A DNA stretch of 64,000 nucleotides from assembly GCF_000765695.2 (NCBI RefSeq), contig NZ_JRPB02000002.1, positions 1 through 64,000 of the forward strand, given 5' to 3'. The notes under the pieces are model-generated. The model saw only the letters and a program-made list of their open reading frames with translations. It was not told the DNA's origin and made no database searches. The translations under genes were made by a program, and so were the position numbers. The DNA comes from Helicobacter sp. MIT 11-5569 (lineage in GTDB: Bacteria; Campylobacterota; Campylobacteria; Campylobacterales; Helicobacteraceae). Shown one piece after another: positions 33,012 through 43,028 of the stretch. How positions within the stretch are numbered: the stretch's first letter is position 1; every line of letters begins with the position of its first letter.

Positions 33012-35121
33012 GATAGATTACTATGGAATCTACAAAGCCATAATGACGATAACCATCGCCTTCACCTTCGCCTTCAAATTGGTCTAAAATTGCTTTTGCC
33101 TCGTGGTTTTGGAGTAATTTAACGAGTTCAAAACTTTTTCCATAACGTTCAAAATAACGTTTTAATGTAATTATCCAATTGATTTCAGGGTCGTTCAAGG
33201 CTCTTTCGATTTGTTTTAAATACGCAATTTTTAAAAGAGAGCCAATTTTATCTACCCAGTAATTGATTTCTAAATATTCACCAAATACTACCATAGCATG
33301 TTTTGCATTTCCATCGTATGCGTAGGGTTTAGCCTCTTCATAATGGCGTAAAAAGTCCTTTGTAAAGTCTTTAAATTGTTGCATTGAGCGTAGGCTTTCA
33401 ATTTCATCAATTAAAGAATAAACCTTTTTAATATCTTTTGCTTCAATAGCATTTAATAGAGTTTCTTTTTGTTGCATAAGAACGATGCGTTCATTTGCTG
33501 CGCGTTTAAGTGTAGGGAATACAAGTAGTGTTTCGGCAATTTGTTTTGCTTCATCATAGTGAAAGTTTTTTTCTAGTTCAATTAAGTTTGCAAGCATACG
33601 TTCGCCGACAATTAAAACTTTTTTATATAAATCTGTTTCGCGCAAAAAAGAAAATTGAAAGGTTAAACTAAAATATTCTTTGAAATTTTGTTTTTTAATG
33701 AGTGCTTCAGCTTTTTCAAATACATCACAATTACGCAATAATTGGATAATCAATTCTTTTTTAGGGGTATTGTTAAAAGGTGCTAAAGATTGTTCAGCTA
33801 GACGCTTATTGGCATTTGCATTTTCGATTAAAAGTTTTTTGGCATTAAAAAATGCTTTATTCCAAATGTTTTCTAATTTTTCATACGCTTGTGTTTTGGT
33901 AAGAAACTTTGTAGTTTGAAGCATTTCATAAGCTTTTGTGAAGTCTTTTTTGTTGATGAGTTCTAAAAAGGTTTTAACACCACCTTTTTGTGCAAGATAA
34001 AAATCAAATTCACTTTTTTTTGTAGGATTGACAACAAAAGGCGCGGTAAGTTCGATTGCCTCTTCAATAGAATCTTGATTGAGTAAATCAATAGCTTGAT
34101 GTAAAATCTCTGGCCACACTTCATCAAAAACCTTCGTTAAAGGGTGAATGCTTAAAAATATATTTTTATTGATTGCTTCTCTTGCGCTTTTATAGTCTTT
34201 TTTATCAAGGCTTTCTTTTAATTCTTCTTTTCCTTCATTATAATCAATAATCAGTAAAGCCCCATCAATAGAGCCGATATATAGATGTTCTAATGAGAAA
34301 GTTAAAGATGCAGTTCCAGCGTGGTCGTTTTTAATCTCTATGGTTTTGGTATTATCTTTTAGAGCAATGACATAGAGTATTTCAGAACGCGTGCCAACAA
34401 GAGCGTAATTTTCTTCAGAATCTATGGCAATACTTGTAGGCCAAAAAGCAAAAGGATATTCTGTTGAGATGATTTTTCCATCTCTTAGACTAAAAATGAT
34501 AGAAGCATTATTGCGACAAACAAGAATGAGCTTTTCATCATTATCAAAAAATGCAGAATCTTCTACAACATCACTTGTTGAAAAGTTGAAAGCAATTTTA
34601 TGGCGAAGCATATCAAAAATCAGTGTAAATTTATCAAATCCACTAATGGCGACAAATTCTCCTGATTTTGAAAATTTGATTGTAGAGATATAATCAGAGC
34701 GTGCAAGTAGAGAAATGATTGGTAAAAAACTTTTTCCATCGTAGAAAAATACGCGCCCATCTTGACCGCCTGTAGCAAAAAAATGCCCATCATGCGAAAA
34801 TGCAGAGGATTCTATATCTCCATCATGGTCATTTAAAGTCGCAATATGCTCGGGTTTATAATCTTTAAATTTTAAAATAAATGCCTTTTTTTCTCCAAAA
34901 ATTGGGATACAAAAAAAAGCTTGTGGAGAGATTCCAAAGGCATGGGAATAGCGGTGCGGAGATTCTGCATTTTTAATCACTTGGGCACTTTTGGAAATTT
35001 TTAAGGAAGAATTGATTTCTGCAATATGAAAAGTATTATCTACGCATAATGTAGAATCTTTGGACGGCACAATGCTTAAAACGCTACCTTGAAGCTGTTG
35101 CGTGGATTTTGGAGTTGTCAT
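32992..35121 (-). CDS. WD40-repeat protein with helical C-terminal half
   Basis: 709 residues, no signal peptide. The first about 290 residues contain beta-propeller repeats (for example SAFSHDGHFFATGGQDGRVFFYDG and SEENYALVGTRSEILYVIAL). The rest is alpha-helical and repeat-like, resembling TPR/HEAT-type solenoids. Such proteins are scaffolds; I do not recognise a specific function. It shares a transcript direction with the deacetylase gene upstream and dprA downstream, overlapping dprA by 20 bases. Confidence 0.75.
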   Translation of the reverse strand: MTTPKSTQQLQGSVLSIVPSKDSTLCVDNTFHIAEINSSLKISKSAQVIKNAESPHRYSHAFGISPQAFFCIPIFGEKKAFILKFKDYKPEHIATLNDHDGDIESSAFSHDGHFFATGGQDGRVFFYDGKSFLPIISLLARSDYISTIKFSKSGEFVAISGFDKFTLIFDMLRHKIAFNFSTSDVVEDSAFFDNDEKLILVCRNNASIIFSLRDGKIISTEYPFAFWPTSIAIDSEENYALVGTRSEILYVIALKDNTKTIEIKNDHAGTASLTFSLEHLYIGSIDGALLIIDYNEGKEELKESLDKKDYKSAREAINKNIFLSIHPLTKVFDEVWPEILHQAIDLLNQDSIEEAIELTAPFVVNPTKKSEFDFYLAQKGGVKTFLELINKKDFTKAYEMLQTTKFLTKTQAYEKLENIWNKAFFNAKKLLIENANANKRLAEQSLAPFNNTPKKELIIQLLRNCDVFEKAEALIKKQNFKEYFSLTFQFSFLRETDLYKKVLIVGERMLANLIELEKNFHYDEAKQIAETLLVFPTLKRAANERIVLMQQKETLLNAIEAKDIKKVYSLIDEIESLRSMQQFKDFTKDFLRHYEEAKPYAYDGNAKHAMVVFGEYLEINYWVDKIGSLLKIAYLKQIERALNDPEINWIITLKRYFERYGKSFELVKLLQNHEAKAILDQFEGEGEGDGYRHYGFVDSIVIYLVQKEE

Positions 35122-35178
35122 ATATCTTCCTTACAAAGAATTTTTGATTTTAGCATATTTTCTTTAAATATAAAGAAT

Positions 35179-36291
35179 CTAGGGTGATATGATTTCATTA
35201 ATATAAACAAGCTCAATACCGCTATTTTCTAGGTAATCTATAGCATTTTTAAGTGCTAAAAATGTAGCTTCATGTGGGTGTCCAATCGCAATAGCGTAGC
35301 CTTTTTTCTTAGCAATTTGCACGGCTTGAATGATTTGTTGCGTAATGCTTGGAATCTCTAAAATATTATCTAAAAAAACATCACGTTCCAAAGGGGTTTG
35401 CTGACATGGATTAAATGCGATATAGGGAGATTTTTCATAAACGGCTATGGTTTTTGTCGTCCCAATGGTTCTGGAATCTACAAAGTTGATATGGTGTTCT
35501 TTTAGTGTTTCTAAAAGTAGCGACATAGAATCTAAATCCTGCGTGAATTTACTACCCGTGTGGTTGTTTATGTAGCTTAGATTTGGAAAATCTTGTTTGA
35601 TTGCGGTAATGTAGGATTCTATTTTTTCTTTGGAATCTCCTGCAAAAAGCCATCGATGTTCTTTTTGGTAAAAATTTAACGCTTCAAGGGGTAGATGAAT
35701 CATATAAAAAGGAGCAATTTTAGCAATTTTTGGAGTATCTGGATTGATTTTGCTTTTTGGAAATAAAGATGGGGTAAGCTTAAAAGGAATCTGCAAAATG
35801 GCTTGGTATTGTGCAAGGGTGCTAATATCATCAATAATAATAGCAAGCTGAGGTTTATGGCGCACGCAAAGAGTAGGGTTTGCAGAATCTGTTTTTGGAT
35901 TTTGTTGAGAATCTTGCTGGGTTTGGGCAGGTTGTAGTTCCTGTGAAATTGTAGAATTAGAAGTTGTGGAATCTTCTGTTGTTTCATTTTCTGCAATTTC
36001 ATCTTTTTGCTCTATTGTAGAATCTTCGTTAGGCATATTTTTGAGTTGTTCTAAATGCTCTTTTAGGAAATTAATATTTTTTTGAATAAGCTCTATATTG
36101 TTTGTTGCAAGTGTTGCGTTGCTCTCAACTATTGATTCTATTAGCTCTTTTGATTCTTTTAATTCTTGGGATTTTAATACTTGCTCTTGCTTTTTTGGTT
36201 TTGAAGAAGAATCTTTAGGGATAAAGTTAAAGGTCAAAAGAATCAATAATAGAGATACGATTCCTATTGTAAGGGGTTTAACTCTATCCAT
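35179..36291 (-). CDS. Divergent polysaccharide deacetylase family protein
   Basis: 370 residues: an N-terminal membrane anchor (about 8-25), a Ser/Thr/Gln-rich acidic linker (about 90-140) and a C-terminal YibQ-type deacetylase fold (about 150-370). Motifs include LAIIIDDISTL, YMIHLPLEAL, YINNHTGSKFT and AIAIGHPHEATFLAL, which hold the metal-binding Asp and His positions of this divergent NodB-like family. A role in the periplasmic cell wall is likely. It lies 4 bases downstream of minE and is probably cotranscribed with minDE. Confidence 0.85.
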   Translation of the reverse strand: MDRVKPLTIGIVSLLLILLTFNFIPKDSSSKPKKQEQVLKSQELKESKELIESIVESNATLATNNIELIQKNINFLKEHLEQLKNMPNEDSTIEQKDEIAENETTEDSTTSNSTISQELQPAQTQQDSQQNPKTDSANPTLCVRHKPQLAIIIDDISTLAQYQAILQIPFKLTPSLFPKSKINPDTPKIAKIAPFYMIHLPLEALNFYQKEHRWLFAGDSKEKIESYITAIKQDFPNLSYINNHTGSKFTQDLDSMSLLLETLKEHHINFVDSRTIGTTKTIAVYEKSPYIAFNPCQQTPLERDVFLDNILEIPSITQQIIQAVQIAKKKGYAIAIGHPHEATFLALKNAIDYLENSGIELVYINEIISP

Positions 36292-36295
36292 TGAT

Positions 36296-36529
36296 TTATT
36301 TTTCTAATAAAATCTCAACTTCAAGCGTATTGAAATTTTGGTTAGAATCAGTTTTAATATCAATTTTTTGTGCTTTTGTGTATTTTTTAATAACTTCTAA
36401 AATTTCTTGTTTCATCGCGTCCATATAAGGCACATTAATTGCACGCTCATGTGCTAAGATTAGAGTTAGTCGGTCTTTTGCTTCTTGCGCAGATGATTTT
36501 TTGTTGTTAAAGAGACTTAAGAAACTCAT
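36296..36529 (-). CDS. minE: Cell division topological specificity factor MinE
   Basis: 77 residues, normal MinE length. The N-terminal membrane/MinD-binding part ([19 protein letters not shown] followed by [10 protein letters not shown]) and the C-terminal dimerisation domain ([22 protein letters not shown]) are seen. It drives MinD oscillation to place the division site at midcell. It overlaps minD by 4 bases (ATGA). Confidence 0.95.
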   Translation of the reverse strand: MSFLSLFNNKKSSAQEAKDRLTLILAHERAINVPYMDAMKQEILEVIKKYTKAQKIDIKTDSNQNFNTLEVEILLEK

Positions 36530-37326
36530 TTAAATAACCTTCCAAAAAAGCCTTTTTTGCTTTTTAGTTCTAAAAATGAAACATCTTCTCCTAAAATGCG
36601 TTTTGCGATATTTTGATAAGCCTGTGCCGCCAAAGAATCGCTGTAAATAACAGGTTCTCCCATGTTTGTAGAAGAGATAATTTTTTCATCTTCTGGAACG
36701 ATTCCAATTAGAGGCAAAGCTAAAATATTTAACACATCTTCAACACCTAACATTTCACCTTTTTCTACCATTTCAGGTTTTAAGCGGTTAATGATAATGT
36801 GTTTTATGACTTCATCGCCATCTTTTGCTTTTTTACTTTTTGCATCAATGATTCCAATCACTCTATCTGCATCACGCACGCTAGAAACTTCTGGAGTGGA
36901 GATAATAAGTGCTCTATCTGCTAGAAAAATCGCATGTTCAAATCCCCCCTCAATCCCTGCTGGAGAATCTAAAAGCACAATATCAAAATCTTCTTTTAGC
37001 TTATTAATTAGCGTAGCAACTTTTTCTTTATCTAAAATATTTTTATCTTTGCTTTGACTTGCTGGCAGAAAATAAAGATTCTTTGTTTTTTTGTCATTAA
37101 TGAGTGCTTGAGAGAGATTACACTCGCCTTCCATTACATTGACAATATCATAGACAATGCGGTTTTCTAAGCCTAAAATCATATCAAGATTCCGCAATCC
37201 AATATCAAAATCTACCGCTACAACTTTTTTACCAAGTTGTGCTAAACCCACAGCGAGATTTGCAGTAGTAGTTGATTTGCCAACACCACCTTTGCCTGAA
37301 GTAATTGTAATCACGCACCCACTCAA
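36526..37326 (-). CDS. minD: Septum-site determining ATPase MinD
   Basis: 266-residue ParA/MinD ATPase. It shows the deviant Walker [13 protein letters not shown] near residue 10, [15 protein letters not shown], the [14 protein letters not shown] loop, and the C-terminal amphipathic membrane-targeting helix ([10 protein letters not shown]). The start is TTG at 37326 (MSGCVITIT), supported by AAAGG about 8 bases upstream and by length; a GTG 12 bases later is the alternative. No minC is present nearby, as in H. pylori, where minC is elsewhere. Confidence 0.95.
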   Translation of the reverse strand: MSGCVITITSGKGGVGKSTTTANLAVGLAQLGKKVVAVDFDIGLRNLDMILGLENRIVYDIVNVMEGECNLSQALINDKKTKNLYFLPASQSKDKNILDKEKVATLINKLKEDFDIVLLDSPAGIEGGFEHAIFLADRALIISTPEVSSVRDADRVIGIIDAKSKKAKDGDEVIKHIIINRLKPEMVEKGEMLGVEDVLNILALPLIGIVPEDEKIISSTNMGEPVIYSDSLAAQAYQNIAKRILGEDVSFLELKSKKGFFGRLFK

Positions 37327-37406
37327 AATTCACACCTTTTTACAAAATAAAGTTCAAATTATACCGTTTGCTTCGTTAAAAAAACGATAAAATTTATAAA
37401 ATTTTT

Positions 37407-38078
37407 CTAAAAAAGTGTTGCAGAATTTAAAGATTTAATCTGATAGCTTTTGCGGTGAATTGGGCATAATCCAAATTGTGTAATTGCTTTGATATGTGCT
37501 TTTGTCCCATAGCCTTTGTTGCGCGCAAAATCATAGTGCGGATATAAATGTGCCATTTCTTGCATTTCTGTATCTTTTGCGTGTTTTGCAATAATACTTG
37601 CAGCACTAATTGCGCGGAGTTTGGAATCCCCTTTTACTAAGGTTTTTAAATGCGGAATCTTAAAGTTACAATTCCCATCAAAGACATAAAAAGGCGCATT
37701 AAGTGTATTTAAAATTTCTTGTAAGGATTCTTGTAGGCATAGACTTAAGCCTTTTGTATCAATAGCTTTTGCGTCTTTTTTGACAAGTTTAAATTCTACA
37801 TAGTCTTGTAGAGAATTTGCAAGAAAATCGCGCTTTTTTTGGCTAAGAGTTTTGGAATCTCTAAGTGCGCTTTCTAAGTTTTTGGGAAGATTTTTTAAAA
37901 TCACTCCACATACAAAAAGTGAGCCTGCTATACAACCCCTTCCTGCTTCATCAATGCCACAAAGTGTTGGATATTGCTCTAATGGAATCGCGAGAGATTC
38001 TAGGATTTGCCGCAATGGCTTTTGTGCCAAAGCTTCGCAAAATGTAGAATCCCAAGAAAGTTTGATTTCTCTGGGCAT
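37407..38078 (-). CDS. rnhB: Ribonuclease HII
   Basis: 223-residue enzyme that removes ribonucleotides from DNA and RNA:DNA hybrids. The catalytic carboxylates are in GIDEAGRGCIAG (Asp-Glu, about 41-52), LRDSKTLS and FDGN. The RAISAASIIAKHAKD motif supplies the last conserved region, and HYDFARNKGYGTKAH is typical of RNase HII. The ATG at 38078 is preferred over TTG 38084 for its spacing from GTAAGG. Confidence 0.94.
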   Translation of the reverse strand: MPREIKLSWDSTFCEALAQKPLRQILESLAIPLEQYPTLCGIDEAGRGCIAGSLFVCGVILKNLPKNLESALRDSKTLSQKKRDFLANSLQDYVEFKLVKKDAKAIDTKGLSLCLQESLQEILNTLNAPFYVFDGNCNFKIPHLKTLVKGDSKLRAISAASIIAKHAKDTEMQEMAHLYPHYDFARNKGYGTKAHIKAITQFGLCPIHRKSYQIKSLNSATLF

Positions 38079-38173
38079 AGCCAACCTTACAAAAAGAATC
38101 TTAAGTGTATTTTTGTATCATTGTGCTTTGAATTTTACAATAGAATCCTTAAGCTTGCTTAAAGCATTATTTA

Positions 38174-39307
38174 TTACTTTCCTCCTTTTTGTCTATTGCA
38201 CTCCTTGCACAGCATTTGACAATTTTCCCTTATTGTCTTGCCTCCCTTGCTCCAAGGTGTGATATGGTCTGCCTCCATTTCTCCTATCTCTAGCCTTACC
38301 CCACCTTTAGGGCATTTTTTGTTCGCACAGATTCCGACTTGTGCTTCATAAACTTCGCGCTTCGTGTTCTCATCAAATATCCTTAGATTTAAATGCCTTG
38401 CATCACCGCTTAGCACATACTCATAAATCCCGCTTTTCTTTTGCACTTCGCTATCTTGCATGAGCTTTGCTATTTGGCTTTCAAGCTCATTTTTATCTAG
38501 GGGCTTATCTTTGTAGCGGTTATACAAAAGTCCCCATTCTAGCCCTTTTTGTTCTTTGCGATAATTGAATTTCATCTCCACCCAATCCACCACCGCGCTA
38601 AAATACCCCCACAGCTCATCGGCATTTTTAGAATCTTTAGCATTTCTTGCCATATATTCACATATCTCCCTTTCATCACGTTTATTCACTATCCACGCGA
38701 TAGCGGATTCTAAAAACTCTTGGCGAATACTTGAACCTTTTAAGTATTTCCCTCCTTTTTGTTCGGCTAGAGAGTTTCTCTTGCTAAATCTCCTCTTAGC
38801 ATCACTTAGCCACGCACTCGCATAGACTGCATTTCTTAGCTCTTGGTCTGTGAGTTTCTCTCCTGCGATATTGATTACCCTAAACCACTCTAGCTTCTCA
38901 CTATCGCTTCCCTCACACACATAAACCATCAGCTCATAGTTTAAAAATGCTTCTTTTTTGTCATCAGGTAAATTATGAAAATACACGCTATTGAGTGAAA
39001 AATCTCCCTTATAATAATCACAAATACTAATGCTTCTTTGCTGCCCATCAAGCACTTCGTATTCATACTCCGCACTTTTATCATTCCTCACCCAATACAT
39101 ACTATTTAGCGGGAAGCCTTTGCTTATAGTATCTATCACCGCATCTCTTTGGGCGTCTTTATAGACAAACTCTCTTTGGTATTTTGGACGGATATTAAGA
39201 CTTGCTTGAGAGCCCTTAGCGAATGCCACCACCTCGCCACTCTCCTCATCTCTCTTATATCCTGCCACTAAGTCTTTAATCTTGATTCTATGTAGCTCTA
39301 TTTTCAT
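38174..39307 (-). CDS. DUF262-HNH nuclease, likely restriction enzyme
   Basis: 377 residues. The N-terminal DUF262/ParB-like part shows IRPKYQREFVYKDAQRD (about 40) and VLDGQQRSISICDYY (about 87), the nucleotide-hydrolase motifs of GmrS-like proteins. The C-terminus is an HNH nuclease with zinc cysteines: CANKKCPKGG, EADHITPWSKGG and NCQMLCKECNRQKGG. The stop of an EcoRI-type methylase lies directly against its ATG (TAAATG), so the two form one operon and most likely a restriction-modification unit. The insertion lies between rnhB and lon and seems less AT-rich than its surroundings. Confidence 0.85.
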   Translation of the reverse strand: MKIELHRIKIKDLVAGYKRDEESGEVVAFAKGSQASLNIRPKYQREFVYKDAQRDAVIDTISKGFPLNSMYWVRNDKSAEYEYEVLDGQQRSISICDYYKGDFSLNSVYFHNLPDDKKEAFLNYELMVYVCEGSDSEKLEWFRVINIAGEKLTDQELRNAVYASAWLSDAKRRFSKRNSLAEQKGGKYLKGSSIRQEFLESAIAWIVNKRDEREICEYMARNAKDSKNADELWGYFSAVVDWVEMKFNYRKEQKGLEWGLLYNRYKDKPLDKNELESQIAKLMQDSEVQKKSGIYEYVLSGDARHLNLRIFDENTKREVYEAQVGICANKKCPKGGVRLEIGEMEADHITPWSKGGKTIRENCQMLCKECNRQKGGK

Positions 39308-40567
39308 TTATTTTCCCTTGTTTTTTGCAGATTGCGGGCGGATAAGGATTCGGGCGTAAATGCTTTGATAAAGCTCACCCGTTTCACAATTTCTAAATGC
39401 TGGGGGCTTTTTATCAAGACGTTTATCCCATTTTCTATAAAGTGTGCCTTTTGCGTTTATTGTAAATTTACCCGTCCTATTGCCATTCTTATCCAAAATT
39501 TCCATTTTTTTCTCACAAGAAAACTCGCAACTACCAACAATTCCTAAGGCGACTATCTCAAACTGCTGTGGATTATGCTTGTCTAAAAAGGTCAGGGGCA
39601 CGCCCATAACGCCATCGTAATCTAGCGGAATCTCCGCAGTCTTATTGACATTAATTGCGTCATAATTATCATACTTAGGGTATTTATCGGGATTTTTAGC
39701 ATAGCTGTGAATCGTCTCTAACAATTCGGTGCGTTTTTTATGGTTTAAATTTGTTAGCCAAATAACGCCAGAAACTCTTATCATGCCTTCTCTGTGGTCG
39801 TTAGCGGTCGCATAATCCTCATAATGATAGTTGATAAAGTGCGCTGCCCCGCCTTTAAATCCATAGCCTAACCATATTTCATTGGTTTTAATGTATTTAA
39901 AAATCTCTTTATACGAAATAGCGTTTTGATGTGCCACTATCACAAACTTTTTCTTATGCTGCATAAGCAATGCGACATATTCTCGGAAGAGCGAAAAGGG
40001 CGGGTTGGTTACCACAATATCACTATGTTTTAGCAACTCTATGCAGTCTTTTGAGCGGAAATCTCCCGCATTACCCAACCCCTCGTCCTCATACACCCCA
40101 AAAAGTGAGGTTTTATCTGCATCGGATTTTAGAATTTTAAGGCTATTTTTTAATTTGTGCTTGTTCTTTTCAAAATTATCCAAAGTTTTTTGGCTTTGTT
40201 TTTCGCGACAAGAAAGAGAGAGGGAGAGAACTTTTTGGATTTGTTCAAGGTTTGGGGATAGATTGCAATCCCTGTAAATGCGTATCGCATAAGCCTTTTG
40301 TGGAGAATCCTCTTGGCTAATTTCTCTGAAATTTTGGCTTTTATAGCAGGTGCAAATTAGCTCTTTTAGCTTTAAATGCTTAAAATTTAGAAAGAAATAT
40401 TTAAAAAAGTTAGACGCTAAAGGGTCATCACAATTACACAGCACGACTTTATCTTTAAAATGCTCCTTATAGTGCTTTAGCTCATTTTCTATATCACTAA
40501 GTTGCGTATAAAACTCATCGTTTTTGTTTTTCTTTGCTTCGTGTAGATTTTTGGATTTGTTTTGCAT
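39308..40567 (-). CDS. EcoRI-type adenine-specific DNA methyltransferase
   Basis: 419 residues of the EcoRI methylase family, which methylates adenine N6 using S-adenosylmethionine. The family start KNDEFYTQLSDIENELKHY and VVLCNCDDPLASNFFKYFF are clear, the catalytic NPPF motif lies in VVTNPPFSLFREYV (about 183-196), and WLGYGFKGGAAHF and IRVSGVIWLTNL follow. The partner is not an EcoRI-like nuclease but a DUF262-HNH protein. Target sequence cannot be read from the gene. It starts 15 bases from the lon stop on the same strand. Confidence 0.88.
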   Translation of the reverse strand: MQNKSKNLHEAKKNKNDEFYTQLSDIENELKHYKEHFKDKVVLCNCDDPLASNFFKYFFLNFKHLKLKELICTCYKSQNFREISQEDSPQKAYAIRIYRDCNLSPNLEQIQKVLSLSLSCREKQSQKTLDNFEKNKHKLKNSLKILKSDADKTSLFGVYEDEGLGNAGDFRSKDCIELLKHSDIVVTNPPFSLFREYVALLMQHKKKFVIVAHQNAISYKEIFKYIKTNEIWLGYGFKGGAAHFINYHYEDYATANDHREGMIRVSGVIWLTNLNHKKRTELLETIHSYAKNPDKYPKYDNYDAINVNKTAEIPLDYDGVMGVPLTFLDKHNPQQFEIVALGIVGSCEFSCEKKMEILDKNGNRTGKFTINAKGTLYRKWDKRLDKKPPAFRNCETGELYQSIYARILIRPQSAKNKGK

Positions 40568-40581
40568 TGTTATCCTTGCAG

Positions 40582-43020
40582 TTATTTTTCTAGGATAATT
40601 TGCAAAACTTCTTTAAACTCACTTACAGGGTGGATTTTTAAGCCATCTTTGACTTCTTGTGGAATCTCATCTAAATCTCTTTCAAAATTTTTCTTAGGGA
40701 TTAAAACTTCTTGCATTCCAGATTTATATGCAGCAATAAGCTTTTCTTGCAAGCCGCCAATAGGCAGAACTTTTCCACGTAAAGTAAGCTCTCCTGTCAT
40801 TGCGACATCTCCCTTTGCTTTTTTGTTTGTGAGTAATGAAGCAAGCGCGCTTGCAATAGCGATTCCAGCACTTGGTCCATCTTTTGGCGTAGCTCCTTCT
40901 GGAACGTGCAGATGAATATCAAAGCGATTATAAATTTCGCTTTGCTTAGGCTTGATTTTTTCTTCTTTTTCTTTTTGTGTTTGAGGAATAAGCTTAGAAT
41001 CAATCTTTAGCACCCCACTATCTATGAGTGATTTTACATAAGAATACGCGATTTTTGCACTCTCTTTCATCACATCGCCCAAATTCCCCGTCAAATGCAA
41101 ACCGCCTTTGCCTTTGATTTTGAGTGCTTCTATTTTTAGCACATCTCCACCTACGCTTGTCCAAGCAAGCCCATTAACAAGCCCAACTTCTGCATTTTTG
41201 CTCGCATTTTCAAACTCAAAGACAATTTTGTCTAAGTAATTTGGCAATGTTTTTGGGGTAATTTGAATCTTTTTGGAATTTTCTTGTTCTATGTTTTGTA
41301 AAATTTGTTTGCTAACTTTACGCAAAATCTCCGCAATCTTGCGTCTAAGATTCCGCACTCCTGCTTCTCTTGTGTATTTTTCAATCAGCATTTTAATTGC
41401 TGCTTGTGTGAAGCTAATTTCATTGCTTTGCAAGCCATGCTTTTTAAGCTCTTGGGGGATTAAATATTTCTTAGCAATTTGTTCTTTTTGACTTGGTGTG
41501 TAGCTATTAATATTGATAAATTCCATTCTATCGCGCAAAGGAGCAGGAATCGCGCTAATATCATTTGCAGTAGCTACAAAAATCACTTGACTTAAATCTA
41601 AATTGAAATTTGTGTAATAATCTCTAAATTCTTTATTTTGTTCAGGGTCTAAAATTTCTAACAATACAGAAGATGGGTCTCCGCGAAAAGAATTGCGGAT
41701 TTTATCAATCTCATCTAGCACAATGACGGGATTTATTTCTTTAGCGTCAATCAATCCTTGCACGATTCTGCCGGGCATTGCTCCAATATAAGTGCGGCGA
41801 TGTCCTCTTAACTCGCTAACATCTTCCAATCCTCCTAATGCAATCCGCACTAATTTACGCTTTAAAGCAGTAGCAATGGAGTTTGCGAGGCTTGTTTTAC
41901 CAACTCCCGGGGGTCCATAGAAACAAAGAATTGTGCCTTTAGCTTCTGTGGAATCTATTTTAGAATCCTCTTTTTGGCGAATTTCTAAGAGCTTGCGCAC
42001 TGCAAAATATTCTAAAATGCGTTCTTTTGGTTTTTCTAGGGCGTAATGGTCTTTGTCAAGTTGTTTTTGCACCGCATCAATTTCTAAATCTTTCTTTGCA
42101 ATTTTTCCAAAAGGAATATCAAGGACGATTTCTAAATAGTTTTGTAATAAATTTGCGTCTGCGCTATCTTGGTGCATTCTTGAGAGTTTATTAATTTGCT
42201 TTTGTATTTCTTTGTAGGCATCTTTTGGCATAGCGTGTTTTAGAGATTCTAGCTTTTGGCGATATTCTTCAATTTCAGAATCTTTATTAGAATCTCCCCC
42301 GAGTTCTTTTTGGATTTGCTTGAGTTGTTCTTTTAAGAAATATTCTTTATTAACTTTTTCCATTTGAGAATTGACTTTATTTTTAATCTCATTTTGGATT
42401 TGTTGCGCGCGGATTTCTTCCATTGTAATTTCAATAAGACTTAATAAACGCTCTTCTGGATTTTCTTCTTTGAAAATTTTATAAGCTTGGTCTTTTTTTA
42501 AACGAATCGCACTAGAGATTAAGTCTGCTGCGCGGTTTGGGTCGCTTGTATCATTGATGCTTTTTAGCAAATCTTGGGGAAAATTTTGTGCGATATTATA
42601 AAGTAAGCGTAATTTTTCTTTCAAAACTGCTAAAATCGCTTCAATACGGATAGGGTCATAAGATGAAGAAAGAATTGGAGCAACTCTAGCAATACGTGGA
42701 TTTGTAGATTCCATTTGTAAAATACTGCCACGACTTAAACCTTGAAATAAAATCTTAACTCTCCCTTCTGGTAAGGGGACGCGGCGCATAATTGTGCCAA
42801 TTATCCCAACATCATAAAAATCTAAAGTCTCCTCTTCTTCGGATTTTAAAGGGGCGATGAAAATTAATTTATCTTTGCTCTCCATTGCAAGTTCAACAGC
42901 TTTTAGATTGTCTTCATCGCTAATAAATAGTGGAGCAATCATAAAAGGATACAGAAGCATATCCTCATCAACAATAAGGGGCAAATCTTTTGGAAACTCA
43001 CCATAACGTGTTAATTGCAT
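40582..43020 (-). CDS. lon: ATP-dependent protease Lon
   Basis: 812-residue AAA+ protease degrading misfolded and regulatory proteins. The N-terminal LAN domain begins LPLIVDEDMLLYPFMIAPLF. A coiled-coil region (about 200-260) precedes Walker A GPPGVGKTS (about 375) and Walker B VIVLDEIDK. The C-terminal protease domain has the Ser-Lys dyad in PKDGPSAGIAIA and LPIGGLQEKLIAA. The start at 43020 (MQLTRYGEF) is chosen over 43035 because TAGGAG overlaps the bamD stop with correct spacing. The gene order lon-bamD-fliW is as in H. pylori HP1379-HP1377. Confidence 0.97.
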   Translation of the reverse strand: MQLTRYGEFPKDLPLIVDEDMLLYPFMIAPLFISDEDNLKAVELAMESKDKLIFIAPLKSEEEETLDFYDVGIIGTIMRRVPLPEGRVKILFQGLSRGSILQMESTNPRIARVAPILSSSYDPIRIEAILAVLKEKLRLLYNIAQNFPQDLLKSINDTSDPNRAADLISSAIRLKKDQAYKIFKEENPEERLLSLIEITMEEIRAQQIQNEIKNKVNSQMEKVNKEYFLKEQLKQIQKELGGDSNKDSEIEEYRQKLESLKHAMPKDAYKEIQKQINKLSRMHQDSADANLLQNYLEIVLDIPFGKIAKKDLEIDAVQKQLDKDHYALEKPKERILEYFAVRKLLEIRQKEDSKIDSTEAKGTILCFYGPPGVGKTSLANSIATALKRKLVRIALGGLEDVSELRGHRRTYIGAMPGRIVQGLIDAKEINPVIVLDEIDKIRNSFRGDPSSVLLEILDPEQNKEFRDYYTNFNLDLSQVIFVATANDISAIPAPLRDRMEFININSYTPSQKEQIAKKYLIPQELKKHGLQSNEISFTQAAIKMLIEKYTREAGVRNLRRKIAEILRKVSKQILQNIEQENSKKIQITPKTLPNYLDKIVFEFENASKNAEVGLVNGLAWTSVGGDVLKIEALKIKGKGGLHLTGNLGDVMKESAKIAYSYVKSLIDSGVLKIDSKLIPQTQKEKEEKIKPKQSEIYNRFDIHLHVPEGATPKDGPSAGIAIASALASLLTNKKAKGDVAMTGELTLRGKVLPIGGLQEKLIAAYKSGMQEVLIPKKNFERDLDEIPQEVKDGLKIHPVSEFKEVLQIILEK

Positions 43021-43028
43021 ATTTGCTC

